This document shows positions 53,765-64,000 of a DNA stretch of 64,000 nt, piece after piece. The stretch is from Chimonanthus salicifolius. Taxonomy: Eukaryota; Streptophyta; Magnoliopsida; Laurales; Calycanthaceae. A program made the translations under genes and the position numbers. Location of the stretch: the NCBI GenBank assembly GCA_013350335.1, contig CM023537.1, forward strand, positions 46,684,111 through 46,748,110. The letters run 5' to 3'. Under the pieces are notes generated by a model. It was not told the origin of the DNA and did not search any database. It saw nothing but the letters and a program-made list of their open reading frames with translations. Each line of letters starts with the position of its first letter. Position 1 is the stretch's first letter.

Positions 53765-56762
53765 AAACTTCTTAAGAGAGTTCGCCATTAAGAAAGGCAT
53801 TTTTAACATCCAGCTGTGACAAACTCCACTGATGAACAGAGGCAACTGCAATCAAAGTACGAACGAAGTCATTTTTGCAACAGGGGAAAAAGTCTCATCG
53901 TAATCAATGCCATATTCTTGTGCAAAACCCTGAGCAACCAAACGGGCCTTATAGCGCTCCATGGAACCGTCAGACTTAGTCTTAATTTTGTACACCCATT
54001 TGCAAACAATTGCATGCTTGTCTGGAGGAAGAGGTACTAAATCCCATCTACTAGTCGTATGCAATGCTGAAAGTTCTTCAACCATAGATTGTTGCCAAAG
54101 AGGATCACAAATAGCCTCCTTATAGGAGGTTGGTTCAAACAAAGTATGAATGGAAGTGAGAAAGGAAGAAAATGAAGTAGAGTAAAAAGAATAACCAAAA
54201 TCATCATGAGATAACCAAACTGATTTGGAGGCTTACGAACTCTCGAAGAAACACGAGGAGTAGCAAGATCCATAGTATCAGAGGGTGAAGGAGAGTCAGC
54301 CGGGGGAGAGGGAGGATTAATATATGCAGATGATACAACTTGAACAGGAGTAGAAGAAATAGGAGAAACAGAGTTAGGAAATGCAGGCACCTTATTAGAC
54401 ACAACAAATCATCAACAGCAGAGAAAGGATCAATGTATAGGAGCTCAAAGTGAGGAACATTGACATAGTTAGATGAAATAGAATAGAAAGGAATATGTTC
54501 AAGAAAAACAACATGACGAGAAACATACAATTTGTGTGCAACAGGATTATAACATCGATATACTTTTTGTCCCTCACCATAACCCAGAAAAACACACATG
54601 GCAGAGCGTGCAGATAATTTAGTGGCTCATTATGAGGACGAAGCACAAAGCATGTACAACAAAAAACTTTCAAAGTAAAATATTCTGGAATTTTACCATA
54701 TAACCGTTCAAATGGAGACTTGGCAGAAGTGACGACAGAAGGAATTCTGTTGATCACATGAGTTATAGTGAGAACTGCTTCTCCCCAAAAGGTGCTAAGA
54801 ACACTGGCAGAGAGTAACAAAGAGCGAGCAGTTTCAATGATATGCCTGTGTTTTCTTTCCGCAACTCTATTTTGCTCGGGAGTGTCAGTGCAAGATGACT
54901 GATGAATGGTTCCATCAGATGCAAGAAATTGAGAGAAATTACCAAAGCTATACTCTCCACCCAAATCACCTCGAAAACATTTAATGGTGGTAGAGAACTG
55001 TGTATGAACGAGTGAACGAAAATTTTGAAAAATAGTAAAGAATTCTGAACAGTGTTTCATCAAATAAATCCAACAATAACGAGAATAATCATCAATAAAA
55101 GACACATAATAGCGGGACCCTCCTTTTGTGGTAATAGGAGCTGGTCCCCACACATCAGAATAAATCAAAAGGAGTAAGAGATATAGATAAACTATTATTA
55201 AAAGGCAATGCAGAAAATTTTGCAAATTTACAACCACTGGAATCACAAATCTCACGACAATGTAAATTTCCTAAAGCTTCTGTAGAAGCTAAATACTTCA
55301 AATGTGAACTAGAAACATGGCCAAGCCGAGAATGCCATAAATAAAAACTAGAAGAACTAGGACTCAAACGGAAAGACTACAAATCAACTGAAGAAGCTGC
55401 GACATCAGGAACCCGAAGCTGCTCTAACACATATAATCCTCCTTCTCTACGGCCGGTCCCAATCAGCCTCTTGGAATGAGGATCTTGCACAGAAGTACAA
55501 AGTGGGAGAAAAATGAGCAGCGTACCCAGAATCACATAGCTGACTGATTGAGATCAAATTTAAAGTAAGATGAGGAATGCAATAAACATTAGAGAGACAT
55601 AAAGAAGAAGACAGAATAGAACCAACACCTGCCAGGGGCATGGGAGTACCATTGGCAGTGAGCACAGAAACATATGAATGAGAAGGGGATAAAGACGTGA
55701 ACAAAGAAATATCATTAGACATGTGATGAGTGGCTCCAGAGTCGAAGACCCATGTGGAGGGAGAAATACTTGAAGAAGAGGAAGGAAGCAAACCTATGGA
55801 TGGAGAAACAGTGGACAATGCATAGACTGATGAGAATAGAGAAACTTCTGCAGTTGATCGGCAAGGTTGGACAGTGAAGGAGTAGAAGGTGAAGTTTCAT
55901 TCTTAGATGTAACAACATTGGCTGTGCGATGCTGCTTTGGTGTGGGCACCGATTGTTGTTGTCTTTTCATCAACAGAGGACATTGTGCCTTCCAATGACC
56001 CTTCTGCTTACAGTAACTGCAATCATCAATGGCAATACGCCCACCTTGGCGCTGTTGTGTCTGTGGACTAGAAAATAATTTGGATGGCACAGCCAAGACA
56101 GTCTGACGAGACATAGATGAAAGCCCATTTCCAGCATGAGACTTGAAGTGAACTTCTTCCGCTAACAGTTCATGGACCACCGCATCGACAGAGGGGAGTG
56201 GACTACGATGAAGAATGGAACCTCGAAGTGCTTCAAAATCATCCCGAAGAGCTGATAAAAATTGAACAAGTCACCCTTCTTCTCGATAAGTGCAATAAAG
56301 GGCGATGGAACTAAGGCCCGCAGGTTCTGTTAATGCAAGTTGATCCCAGAAACTAGTCATGACAGACTAAATCTGTTGAATGCTCAGATCTCCCTGTCGA
56401 ACCATCACAATGTCATTCTCGAGTTGATATCTTTTAGCAAAGTTAGATTGTGTGTACAACCTCTCTAAGTGATCCCAAATAGCTTTGGCTGTGGAGAACT
56501 TGGTGAGTTGCATACAAATGGAGAGCTCAACAGAGTTATTGATCCAGGTGATAATTTTGGAATTATTGGTAGTCCAATGAGCTAAAGATTGAGCATAATC
56601 GTCTGCTTTGATATTCGTGGGAGCAACAATGGCACCAGACATGTAACCCCACATGTTTTTTCCCATCAAAAAATTTTGCATAACATAAGCCCAATAAGTG
56701 TAGTTATTTTCATTCAATTTTACACTAATGGCTTGAAGAGAATCGTCACGTTCACCGGCCAT
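53765..56762 (-). pseudogene. copia gag, protease, integrase and RT start (C4)
   Basis: From ATG at 56762: gag (MAGERDDSLQAISVKLNENN, WDHLERLYTQSNFAKRYQLE), zinc knuckle CSYCKQKGHWKAQCP (about 56010), protease (WVFDSGATHHMSND at about 55733-55755, catalytic D-S-G), GAG-pre-integrase (FYLWHSRLGHVSSSHLKYL), integrase core (YSDVWGPAPITTKGGSRYYV, FIDDYSRYCWIYL, ..QNRVAERKHRHIIETAR), and the RT start (WVYKIKTKSDGSMERYKARL, IDYDETFSPVAK). There are stops in gag (about 56367) and frame changes at several points. The RT is cut at 53765 by G3. Confidence 0.88.
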
Positions 56763-57099
56763 TGTAACAAAATTGCAAAACAAGGGTGCTGAACTAGGCA
56801 AGCAGAATAGAAACTTCGACAGCACTTTGTAAAAATACGGGCGGTATTGCACAAAGTACTTTGCACAAATACGGGCGGTATTGCACAAAATATGGGCGGA
56901 AGCAAGAGCAGGGCCAGGATGCAAGTAACTTTGCAGATCGGACTCAGATTTCAGAGGGTTGCAATGCTCCGATCTGAGCAGCGATGATAACAAGAAGGCT
57001 GGCTGCTGATCGGAATCAGATCTTAGAGGGCTGGTTGCAGATCTGGTTGTCGGATCTCAGACTGGTAACATGGGCACAGATCTGAGCGGCGATGACAGC

Positions 57100-57410
57100 A
57101 AGAGGGCTGGTTGCAGATCGGATTGCAGATCGGAATCGGAGCTCAGATTGGCGGAAGCAAGAGCAGAGGACTGTGACCGGATCTCAAATCGGTTCCCCTG
57201 CAGTTGTAGAACGGATTGCAGAGTGGAATCGGATCTCAAACTGGCGGAAGCAAAAGCAAGGGGCTGCGAATGGAGACCGGATCTCAGATCGGTTCGCTTG
57301 CAGTTGCAGATCGGATTGCAGAGCGGAATCGGATCTCAGACTGGCGGAAGCAAGAGCAGGGGGCTGCGAATGGAGGTTCTAAATCGGTTCGACTGCAAGA
57401 AGAGATGCGG
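57100..57410. repeat. About 93-100 bp tandem repeats in the C4 leader
   Basis: Three units marked by GGCGGAAGCAA at 57150, 57243 and 57343, each with GATCGGATTGCAGAGCGGAA-like sequence. More diverged relatives of the unit extend back to about 56930. The region is between the 5' LTR and gag and is the leader of C4, not a gene; its ORFs on both strands are repeat-derived. Confidence 0.8.
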
Positions 57411-57455
57411 CGGATGCGATGCGATGCTAGGAATCGAACCTTGCTCGAGACACCA

Positions 57456-57579
57456 TGAAAGAACTGTATATTCGAATGAAGTAAATAATACAAAGAGATG
57501 ACTTATAAAGAAGTCACTAAACCCTAATTAGATAAAGTCTAAACTACCCTTATGTTAAAGGTAAATTACATCTTTAACA
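57456..57579 (-). repeat. 5' LTR of C4 (124 bp)
   Basis: TGAAAGAACTG to CTTTAACA. It differs from the 3' LTR at about two positions (57464 and 57484), so the insertion is fairly young. Confidence 0.92.
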
Positions 57580-58912
57580 ATAATATCCAGCTATGTGCGA
57601 AGCATTCGAGCTAAAGAGGCTATAGACCTTTTCTTTCTCATGAGAGGAGAAAATGTGAGGCCCGACGAGGTAACGGTCGTTTCAGTATTCAATGCGTGCT
57701 CTCAAATGTGAGATTTGACTTTGGCAAGGAGAATTGAAGATATTGTTAAAGAGATTGGAATTGAATATAATTCATATGTAGTTAATTCATTGATTGATAC
57801 GTATGCCAAGTGTGGGAGCATCAGTGATGCTCACAAGTTATTCGATCAAATGCCAAACAAAACTGTGGTGTCTTGGAATTCTTTTCTGGCTGGTTATGCC
57901 AGATGTGGCAATATGGAGGTTGATAAGAGAATATTCGCTTGTATTCCTGAGAAGAACAATGTGTCGTGGAGTGCATTGCTTAATGGCTATGTACAAAATG
58001 GATTTCACAAAGAGGCACTGATTGTGTTTCGAGAGATGCGCGCGAAAGGCGTCGTGCCCAATGATGCTGCCATCACGGGAGCTATTGCAGCTTGTTCACA
58101 GTTGGGAGCTCTAGAGTTGGGAAAAGAAACTCATCTTGCTTTGGATGAACGGAAGATCCAGTCTGATGTTGTTTTGAGCACGGCTCTTGTGGATATGTAT
58201 GCAAAATGTGGATGTTTGGATGTTTCACCGACGCTTTTTGATCAAATTGTGAAGAAAAATGTTCTCTTATAATGTAATGATAATGAGTCTGGCGATTCAT
58301 GGAAAAGCAGCCGATTGTCTTGAGGTGTTCTCTGAGATGGTGAAGAGCGGTCTGGCGGCGGACAGTGCCACATTTGTAGGCATTCTGTCTGGGTGCGCTC
58401 ATGCAGGGTGGTTGCAGGAAGGAAAGGAATATTTTGACAAAATGCACACTGTCTATGGCATTGCTCCTCGACTGGAACATTGTTCATGCATGGTCCATCT
58501 CTTGAGTCGAGGCAGTGATATCGATCAGGCATATGAATTCATAAGAGATTCTCCTGTGAAGCCTGATGTAGTCATGTGGGGTGCTCTACTGAATGCTTGT
58601 AGAATCCATGGCAATGTTGAGCTTGGTGAATGTGCAGTGAAACAGATTCAAGAATTGGATCCTGGTCATGGTGGATCTTTTGTTCTCTTATCGAATATGT
58701 ATGCCTCTGCAAATAAGTGGTATAAAGTTATGGAAGTCAGGAAAAGGATGAAAGAATGCCAGATTGGAAGACGCATCGGTTGGAGTTGGGTCGAGATCGG
58801 CGGGATAATTCATGAATTTGTTGCAGGCGATGATTTGCATCCTGAAATTTATTTGATACATTCAATGTTGGCTTCTTTGGCCTTACATATGGTTTCAAGT
58901 CCAATAGAGTAA
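57580..58912 (+). pseudogene. PPR gene copy B, 3' part
   Basis: Resumes after C4 with the second ATAAT (57580-57584) and then the bases for SSYVRSIRAKEAIDLFFLMR. Two further lesions are independent of the insertion: a TGA at 57709-57711 (copy A has GGA, in SQMGDLT) and a 2-base deletion near 58264, which gives a TAA at 58270-58272. The remaining PPR and E/E+ motifs to HMVSSPIE at 58912 are well preserved. The gene is certainly inactive as a full-length protein. Confidence 0.92.
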
Positions 58913-59100
58913 GTCGTTTATTGTCGTCATCATCATTATCATCAACTGGTGCCACTTTTTACCTTATGGGCATACAATAATCATAATACTAGTAATAACA
59001 ACAAAAACAACAAGATAAGATTGGATAGGATTTAACAAGTTGATTGCTGCAAAAGAATTAGGGGGCAAGAGATGGCCCTTGTGACATTTTTGAAGAGGTA

Positions 59101-59218
59101 AATGGCCCTTGTAATTGAGCATTGCTCTATCCGTAAAAGAATTATTGTTTCCATTCTGTAATGGCCCTTGTAATTGAGAATTGCTCTATCAATAAAAGAA
59201 TTATTGTTTCCATTCTCT
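59101..59218 (+). repeat. 59-bp tandem duplication
   Basis: Two units, starting at 59101 and 59160, sharing ATGGCCCTTGTAATTGAG, GCTCTATC and AAAAGAATTATTGTTTCC. It sits exactly where copy B departs from copy A in the PPR-MATE spacer. Confidence 0.85.
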
Positions 59219-59783
59219 AATGACCGACGTAGTTTTCCATGTTCTGGTTGTTTCATTTAATTCCCATTCAGGTAAAGAGAGATGGAGGGAGAAATTTAGA
59301 CCAACTCAAGCTGTCATATTGAAATTAATGATTTTTCATAGCAAAATTTCGAAACTTGGGTATCCATTCTCACTCTCACTCTGAAAGGAAAAGATTGTTC
59401 TGATTCGATGGGACAATTTCACCGAAGAAATTTGGAGTTTTAAGAATTCAATTCAAACGAGGAATTGGGAAATCGATTGTTAAATCTTAATACATTTAAT
59501 TAAAAGAATTAAATGCAATTAAAATTAAACATGTATGGATTCTAATTCAATTTGAGTTCAAACTAAAAATTGAAGAATCTTCTAATGAATCAATTTGTCA
59601 CAAATTGAGTTGCACATGCGTCCTTTATGTCCAGGTTGGCAAAAATGTCTAGTCATTTTGTAGTTCTACCTTACTAGGAGATATAGGTGTCAGAGAAATA
59701 TTTAAAGACTGTGCTTCTCACTAAAAATCAAATCTATTAAATTAAAAAACTCATGATTTTCAAGAGTCCATAGGCCAACAATC
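59219..59783. other. Non-coding spacer, nothing recognised
   Basis: AT-rich DNA between the tandem duplication and the LINE. No ORF of note and no repeat recognised. Confidence 0.5.
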
Positions 59784-59794
59784 AAAATGATTCA

Positions 59795-60786
59795 GGGAAA
59801 TTCAGCTCCCCTATTCGTGACCTCATTGAGCTTGACCTTCTGAGCAATCTTGCCTCTGCCTCATTATCCTCAATGGAAAAGCTTGTTCTGCTCTACCTGT
59901 TCCTGCCATGATCTGGTTCTGTTGGCAAGAGAGAAATCTTCGCGTCTTCTCGCACTGCTCACCTAGTTTTGCCACTTGCATTCGATCCTGGATCCTCTTC
60001 CTGCTCTCCATTCAGGACCTGCGCCATCTACCCTCCTTCTTCTTTGCTTCTTGGGACCTTCCTCCCTACCAACCTCCCCCAACAAAACCTCTTGACCTGC
60101 CTCGCCATCCTGCTAGAGATAACTTTCCTTGTCATTCTGCTGTTCAAGTCTTCTTTTGATTCTTGGATCAGGGCAATTTGCCTAAGCTCTGCTAATGTCC
60201 CTATTGGTGTTATTGCTCGACGGATCTGCAACTCTCAGATAGATCATCTCCCTCCTCTGCTCTTCATCGCCAAATGCCTTCATTTTCTGGTGGAAACCTC
60301 TTTCCACCCAAACAGTCTCCTTATCAATGACCAAAGCTTCGTCCTCTTGCTGAAGAACCACAAACCTGGTTGGCATCTCTTGATTCATAGTCAATCTACT
60401 CAATCTTTTCACAAGCGGATGCATCGTGATTCTGGTTTGGTGGCAGTAATCCCCCATGATCTGATTGAGTTAACTAAGAACATTCTTCTTGCCCATGTGC
60501 TAAACTCACCTGTTCTGGCAAAGGGTCTCTTTGCTGGCTCCCAATTCTAATTTCATTTTGGGGTGGTTTGCTGCCTAGTTTTTTGGGTTTGTTTTTGCTC
60601 TGGGCTCTAGCTGAACCTAGTTCTTTTATGTATCTTATTGTCTCTGGGCTCATCTTTGTCCCAGTTTTTGGTTTTGTCTTATTTTGACAAATTCATTTGT
60701 GCCTTGCCGAGGCTATGGGCCATACTGTAAATTTTTTTGGGTTTTCCCTTCTTTGAATGAAATCACTAACCATCATTCAAAAAAAA
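59795..60786 (+). mobile_element. 5'-truncated LINE-like retroposon with poly(A), TSD AAAATGATTCA
   Basis: Ends in a long poly(A) (60779-60790) after a TTGAATGAAATCAC / ATCATTCA tail. Target duplication AAAATGATTCA at 59784-59794 and 60787-60797. These are hallmarks of target-primed insertion. One plus-strand frame begins MIWFCWQERNLRVF, similar to the W..ERN.R.F block near the end of plant L1 ORF2. A 193-codon ORF at 59969-60550 has no recognised domain and may be chance. The 5' end is truncated: no RT or endonuclease. Confidence 0.7.
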
Positions 60787-60797
60787 AAAATGATTCA

Positions 60798-62660
60798 ATG
60801 TTAAAAAATAGAATTATTTCATAATATAACTTCCTTTAGGATATGTTTATTTTCACTAATTTTTATAGAAAAAAATAATCTTTCTATAAAAACTATTTTT
60901 CATCTTTAGGGTGAATGTAGCGTATAACCCTACTACTCCAAACTTTAAATCATCTCACCAATTGACTCAATCCCAACCTATCATCCAGACTCAACCAAAA
61001 CCAAAAGGCCCTCTCCCCAACCCATGACCGATCCAACTCAGATCGAACCCATTGTAAATATGATCCTACAATCTAATCCAACCCAAATTTGACCTAACTC
61101 AAACATGACTTGCCACGTAACCCAACTCAAACTCTATCTACCAAGTTGAGCCAAACCCAACTCAGAAAAATAATTATCAAGTAGGTTGTTGCAATCTGCC
61201 CATACTTAAATTGGTAGATAGATTAAAAAAAAAAAAAATTCGGCCACTTAATAAGATTCTATTATCATCTCTGGAATGAATTCTATTTGATAATATTTTT
61301 TTAGTTTTTCACATTCTATCATTTGCAACAATTTTCATTATCTATATAATAAAATAAGTTTTTAAAAATGTGTATGTTATAATTATTTAATCCTTCATAT
61401 TTCTCTTAAAATATTTTCGCACGAGATTTTTATCAGTTTTGTGCATTTGGAGATGGAGCCCATCGATAGTGATAGAAGATAATACTATTGAACAGGTTTA
61501 CACTAGAATAAATGTCTCATTTAACAATTACTTCGGATAAAATCATATTTTCTTAATCTTCAAAGTTTGTCAATTTCAACTAAATTTTCAATCTCTCACC
61601 TGTCGCATCAACTTCATTTAGATAATTTTTGATAAATTATATTCTCAAATATTGAGGAGGTTCTCTCTTAAATGCAGAGTGAACACTTTAAAAAGGTCTT
61701 CTGGAGATTGTTTCATTTAAAATTCATGTTAGGATTGAAACTTGCGTGGGATGGGTCAGGTTTTAAGCTTGCAAAAGATTTGACCTGAGCCTAGGCCTAA
61801 ATTAGTCTGAATTAGTCAAATCTGAGCCTGACCCAAATTGTATTTGCAGGGTTTAAGTCTGATTTCAATGCTAAGCGTATGTGGGATTTATCTGGACTCA
61901 TGCTTCTGTGGGCTTCAAATGGAATTTTCTGTATTATTCTATAAAATAAATATTATATATTCAATAAATTATTATATTTATACACTATTGATAAATGATT
62001 TTTTTTATAAAATATGACTTGGTTAAACTCTGACTTTCATGTACAAGATCCAAGCCCGACTCAAATTTTAATTTCGATATAATGATGTTTTTGGGTCTGA
62101 AATGAGCTGGACATGAGGCAGAGGTTTTTTCATTTGTGGTTAGGGTTAGGGTTGTCCCAACAGAGAAAGTGACAAATTTTTTGAAATTTAGGTAGTTGGA
62201 GAGTACCAGACATTCAACTCAATAATTTACGGAGCAATCGTATCTTTTCTTCAAATTGTAGGCAATCACTCTTGCTTTCCAAATTCCAATCCAAATGTTT
62301 TAAGTCTAGACACTGATAGTGAGAAGTCACTAAACAAATAAGCAAAGCCTACAAATTGTGTTGAGCGAGTTCTCCTAACATTCCACACGCTGACCATCAA
62401 TTCATAAATAAATAGTTAAACGTTGCAGGTTGCTTATTATCTACATAAATTTGGAGCACTGGGAATTCCTAAGATTAGGTATTCTGTGGGTTAGATATAT
62501 ATGAGCTTGATGCTACTATCATTTATTATTTTTATAATTAAAGCTCACTAATCTCTCTTTTAAGTTATTCTTTGTATGACACATCGTGAAAATTTCACTT
62601 CATATGAATCACTTTTAAGTGTGGTTGGTAGGAGGCAGACACTTTATATGAGTAACATTG
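60798..62660. other. Non-coding AT-rich spacer
   Basis: No gene recognised. 60930-61170 is rich in CCAACTCAA / AACCCAA words; 61740-62110 has GGTTTAAG / CTGAGCC / TGACCCAAA words typical of degraded repeats. Not assigned to a family. Confidence 0.5.
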
Positions 62661-62780
62661 ATGGTGTAGTTCAACTGGTAATCTCCCGTCTCATGAAGCG
62701 GGAGGTGTTAGGTTTGAATCTCCATGGCCTCATCACAGTTTCAACACATGTAAATTCAAAAAAAATAATTATAATGATTA
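62661..62780 (+). mobile_element. tRNA-derived SINE-like sequence
   Basis: TGTAGTTCAACTGG (62665-62678) resembles a pol III A box. CTCCCG and CGGGAG (62683-62688, 62699-62704) form an anticodon-like stem around a loop with CAT. GGTTTGAATCT (62711-62721) resembles the B box. An A-rich stretch follows (62757-62765). The anticodon position suggests a tRNA-Met-like ancestor. The acceptor stem is not convincing, so it is not called as a functional tRNA. Confidence 0.5.
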
Positions 62781-63640
62781 TTATCTTTTTCAATTTAGAA
62801 AATTTTGAACAATTTTTCCTATTTTTTTAAACTAATGTAAACGGATCTCGAATATATCCTTCAAACTCATTAAATTTCATTATAAAATCCTCATCTTTTG
62901 TTAATTAATTTTGCACAAATTTCCTCAATCTATTTTTCTATTTTAGCTATTTATTTGACATAATTTTATCTATTTTTTGCTTTCCAATATAAAAGTAAAT
63001 TACAACTGTTCAACGAACGAACGATTTAGATTTATTTGACACTAACATGAATGGTGTCTATAAATATAGATATAGTAGAAGAATTTGAAGGCTATAAAAG
63101 TCTAATCTAGAAAACGTGGAGGCATAAAAGTTGACCTCAACAAGATCTCGTTTAAGAGATCTAAATGAATAGTTTGGCTCAAATTTGAATTCGATTGTAA
63201 TTAAATATATAGTAATATTTCATGCATCTCATGTATGAATTTGATTGTAACTAAATAGTCTTAAGAAAGTCCTCCAACTTTCATTGTACTGCAAAAGATT
63301 ATAAATAAAGAGTGGCATTTATCAAATAAATTATTCTCATCCAAACTTAAGTTGAGATAGACCAATACGGACCCTCTTAGTTCTGTAGCACCAGAAAAAT
63401 TATATTGCCACCAATCCGAATCCTAGATAGATTATCCCATCTAACAATTCCACGTTTATTTTCCAAATCTAAGTAGTATTATATTGTGGAAAGTACACAG
63501 TGCATCTAATTTATTAGCAACCAGTGCAATCCAACAGCTAGGGTCCATCAATGGACCTTTCTTCCCATTCTAAATAACCATACCACAATTGGAATTGGTA
63601 GTGTAATCGGGTCCTAAATGGGTTAGGTGAAAAAGATGAG
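62781..63640. other. Non-coding AT-rich spacer
   Basis: Upstream region of MATE copy B. Nothing recognised apart from AT-rich sequence. Homology to the copy A spacer begins at about 63645 (GTTAGCTAGCCTTTATCTGC). Confidence 0.5.
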
Positions 63641-63859
63641 ATGGGACTTATGTTAGCTAGCCTTTATCTGCTCTTCTCCGAGGACTTTGAATTTGGCATT
63701 TGACCGCCAACCCCAAAGGTAGAAGAATGGTAGCTGTGACTGTGATGTCCAAGTCTAGTAGCCTTCTGCTTAAAATGTTGAGGCCTGTGGCCTTTGCTAT
63801 TAAGTGAGTGTACCAACAGCTGAAAGTTGAGCAGTTTGAGTGAATTCAACCAAGATCAA

Positions 63860-64000
63860 ATGGGGGATGCAGCAAGAGAGCCGTTGATTGGATCGATCAT
63901 CAAGGCATCATCAGACGAAATCGAGTACCTGCTGGAGCAGGAACCAGTTCCATGCCGATCGCTTACACGTGCTGCAGCATGGGAGTCGAAGGTCCTGTGG
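63860..64000 (+). CDS. MATE/DETOXIFICATION transporter, copy B, start of exon 1
   Basis: ATG at 63860 opens MGDAAREPLIGSIIKASSDE, then IEYLLEQEPVPCRSLTRAAA and WESKVLW, and runs off the window. It is collinear with exon 1 of copy A (13008), with a few amino-acid differences (T/R, N/K, K/E, L/R-S). This part is open. Whether it carries the exon-1 deletion seen in copy A cannot be told, because that site lies about 100 bases past the window end. A cation-coupled exporter is expected if the rest is intact. Confidence 0.85.
   Translation, partial: MGDAAREPLIGSIIKASSDEIEYLLEQEPVPCRSLTRAAAWESKVLW

Larger units (their letters stand above)
41102..57579 (-). mobile_element. Ty1/copia retrotransposon C4 in the PPR gene, TSD ATAAT
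   Basis: Minus-strand copia element with short 124-bp LTRs (41102-41225 and 57456-57579; two visible differences). The duplication ATAAT is present on both sides. Polypurine tract at 41226-41240 (minus strand GAGTTTGAGGGTGGG). Next to the 5' LTR the minus strand reads TGGTGTCTCGAGCAAGG, a degenerate primer-binding site. It contains a long GC-rich leader with tandem repeats, gag, protease, integrase, and RT split by the gypsy element G3 (42396-53759). Without G3 and its CATAT copy it is about 5.1 kb. Confidence 0.92.
40327..64000 (+). other. Segmental duplication, copy B (PPR + MATE), expanded by insertions
   Basis: Pieces 40327-41101, 57585-59100 and 63640-64000 are collinear with copy A at 10476-13131. 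The intervening DNA is the C4/G3 nest (41102-57579) and an expanded intergenic stretch (59101-63640) that includes a LINE. Copy B continues past the window. Confidence 0.88.

Noticed and set aside
57070..57501. 143-codon plus-strand ORF with repeated motifs
   Set aside because: Translation of the tandem repeats in the C4 leader, antisense to the element.
59969..60550. 193-codon ORF as a host gene
   Set aside because: It lies wholly inside the poly(A)-ended, TSD-flanked retroposon and has no recognised domain.
62136..62156. Telomere-like TTAGGG motif
   Set aside because: Only two or three units (GGTTAGGGTTAGGGTT); too short to be an interstitial telomere array.
62661..62735. Functional tRNA-Met gene
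   Set aside because: The anticodon stem is good but the acceptor and T stems are not convincing; more like a SINE head.

Overview
The window is nuclear DNA from a flowering plant. It has introns with GT..AG boundaries, an E-class PLS pentatricopeptide repeat (PPR) gene, a MATE/DETOXIFICATION transporter gene, and dense nested Ty1/copia and Ty3/gypsy retrotransposons. I cannot name the species. There are no tRNA or rRNA genes, operons or CRISPR arrays. Only two host gene families are present, each in two copies: a PPR gene followed by a MATE gene at about 10.5-16.4 kb (copy A), and the same pair again at about 40.3-64.0 kb (copy B). This is a tandem segmental duplication.

Copy A: the PPR gene has one long ORF of 596 codons, but an extra base near its 5' end puts the original start out of frame. 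The MATE gene has six recognisable exons, a 1-base deletion in exon 1 and no visible last exon. Copy B: the PPR gene is split by a 16.5 kb nest (a copia element with a gypsy element inside it) and also carries a nonsense mutation and a frameshift. The MATE gene starts at 63860 and runs off the window.

Region by region: 1-5241, the 5' part of a minus-strand gypsy element G1 with a 3.2 kb LTR. 5242-6169, a piece of a related LTR. 6170-8986, the 5' part of a copia element C1. 8987-10475, simple and tandem repeats. 10476-16357, copy A. 16358-19070, a LINE scrap and a minus-strand LTR-element relic. 19075-27245, a decayed plus-strand copia element C2 hosting two solo LTRs, a 930-bp mini-copia, a MULE-like transposon and, inside that, an hAT transposon. 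27246-29409, unclassified repeats. 29410-38710, a plus-strand solo LTR (L3) split by G2, a gypsy/chromovirus with an intact 1543-codon gag-pol ORF. 38711-40326, a solo-LTR-like element rich in heat-shock-element motifs. 40327-64000, copy B with C4 (copia), G3 (gypsy inside C4), a 5'-truncated LINE and a SINE-like sequence.

Insertion order can be read from target-site duplications (TSDs): ATAAT (C4), CATAT (G3), GTTCG (G2), AATCT and ATCTA (solo LTRs), CTTAG (mini-copia), AGAGCAGA (hAT), AAAATGATTCA (LINE). The most unusual objects are four. G2 has LTRs about ten times shorter than its relatives and an extra partial copy ending in an inverted LTR tip, all within one TSD. The long LTRs of G1, G3 and L3 are studded with TTCGGCCAT..ATGGCCGAA hairpins. 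G3 has about 1.7 kb of unrelated DNA, with a zinc-knuckle ORF, in place of gag, protease and part of RT. An LTR-like sequence at 39421-40180 contains a perfect four-unit heat-shock element.
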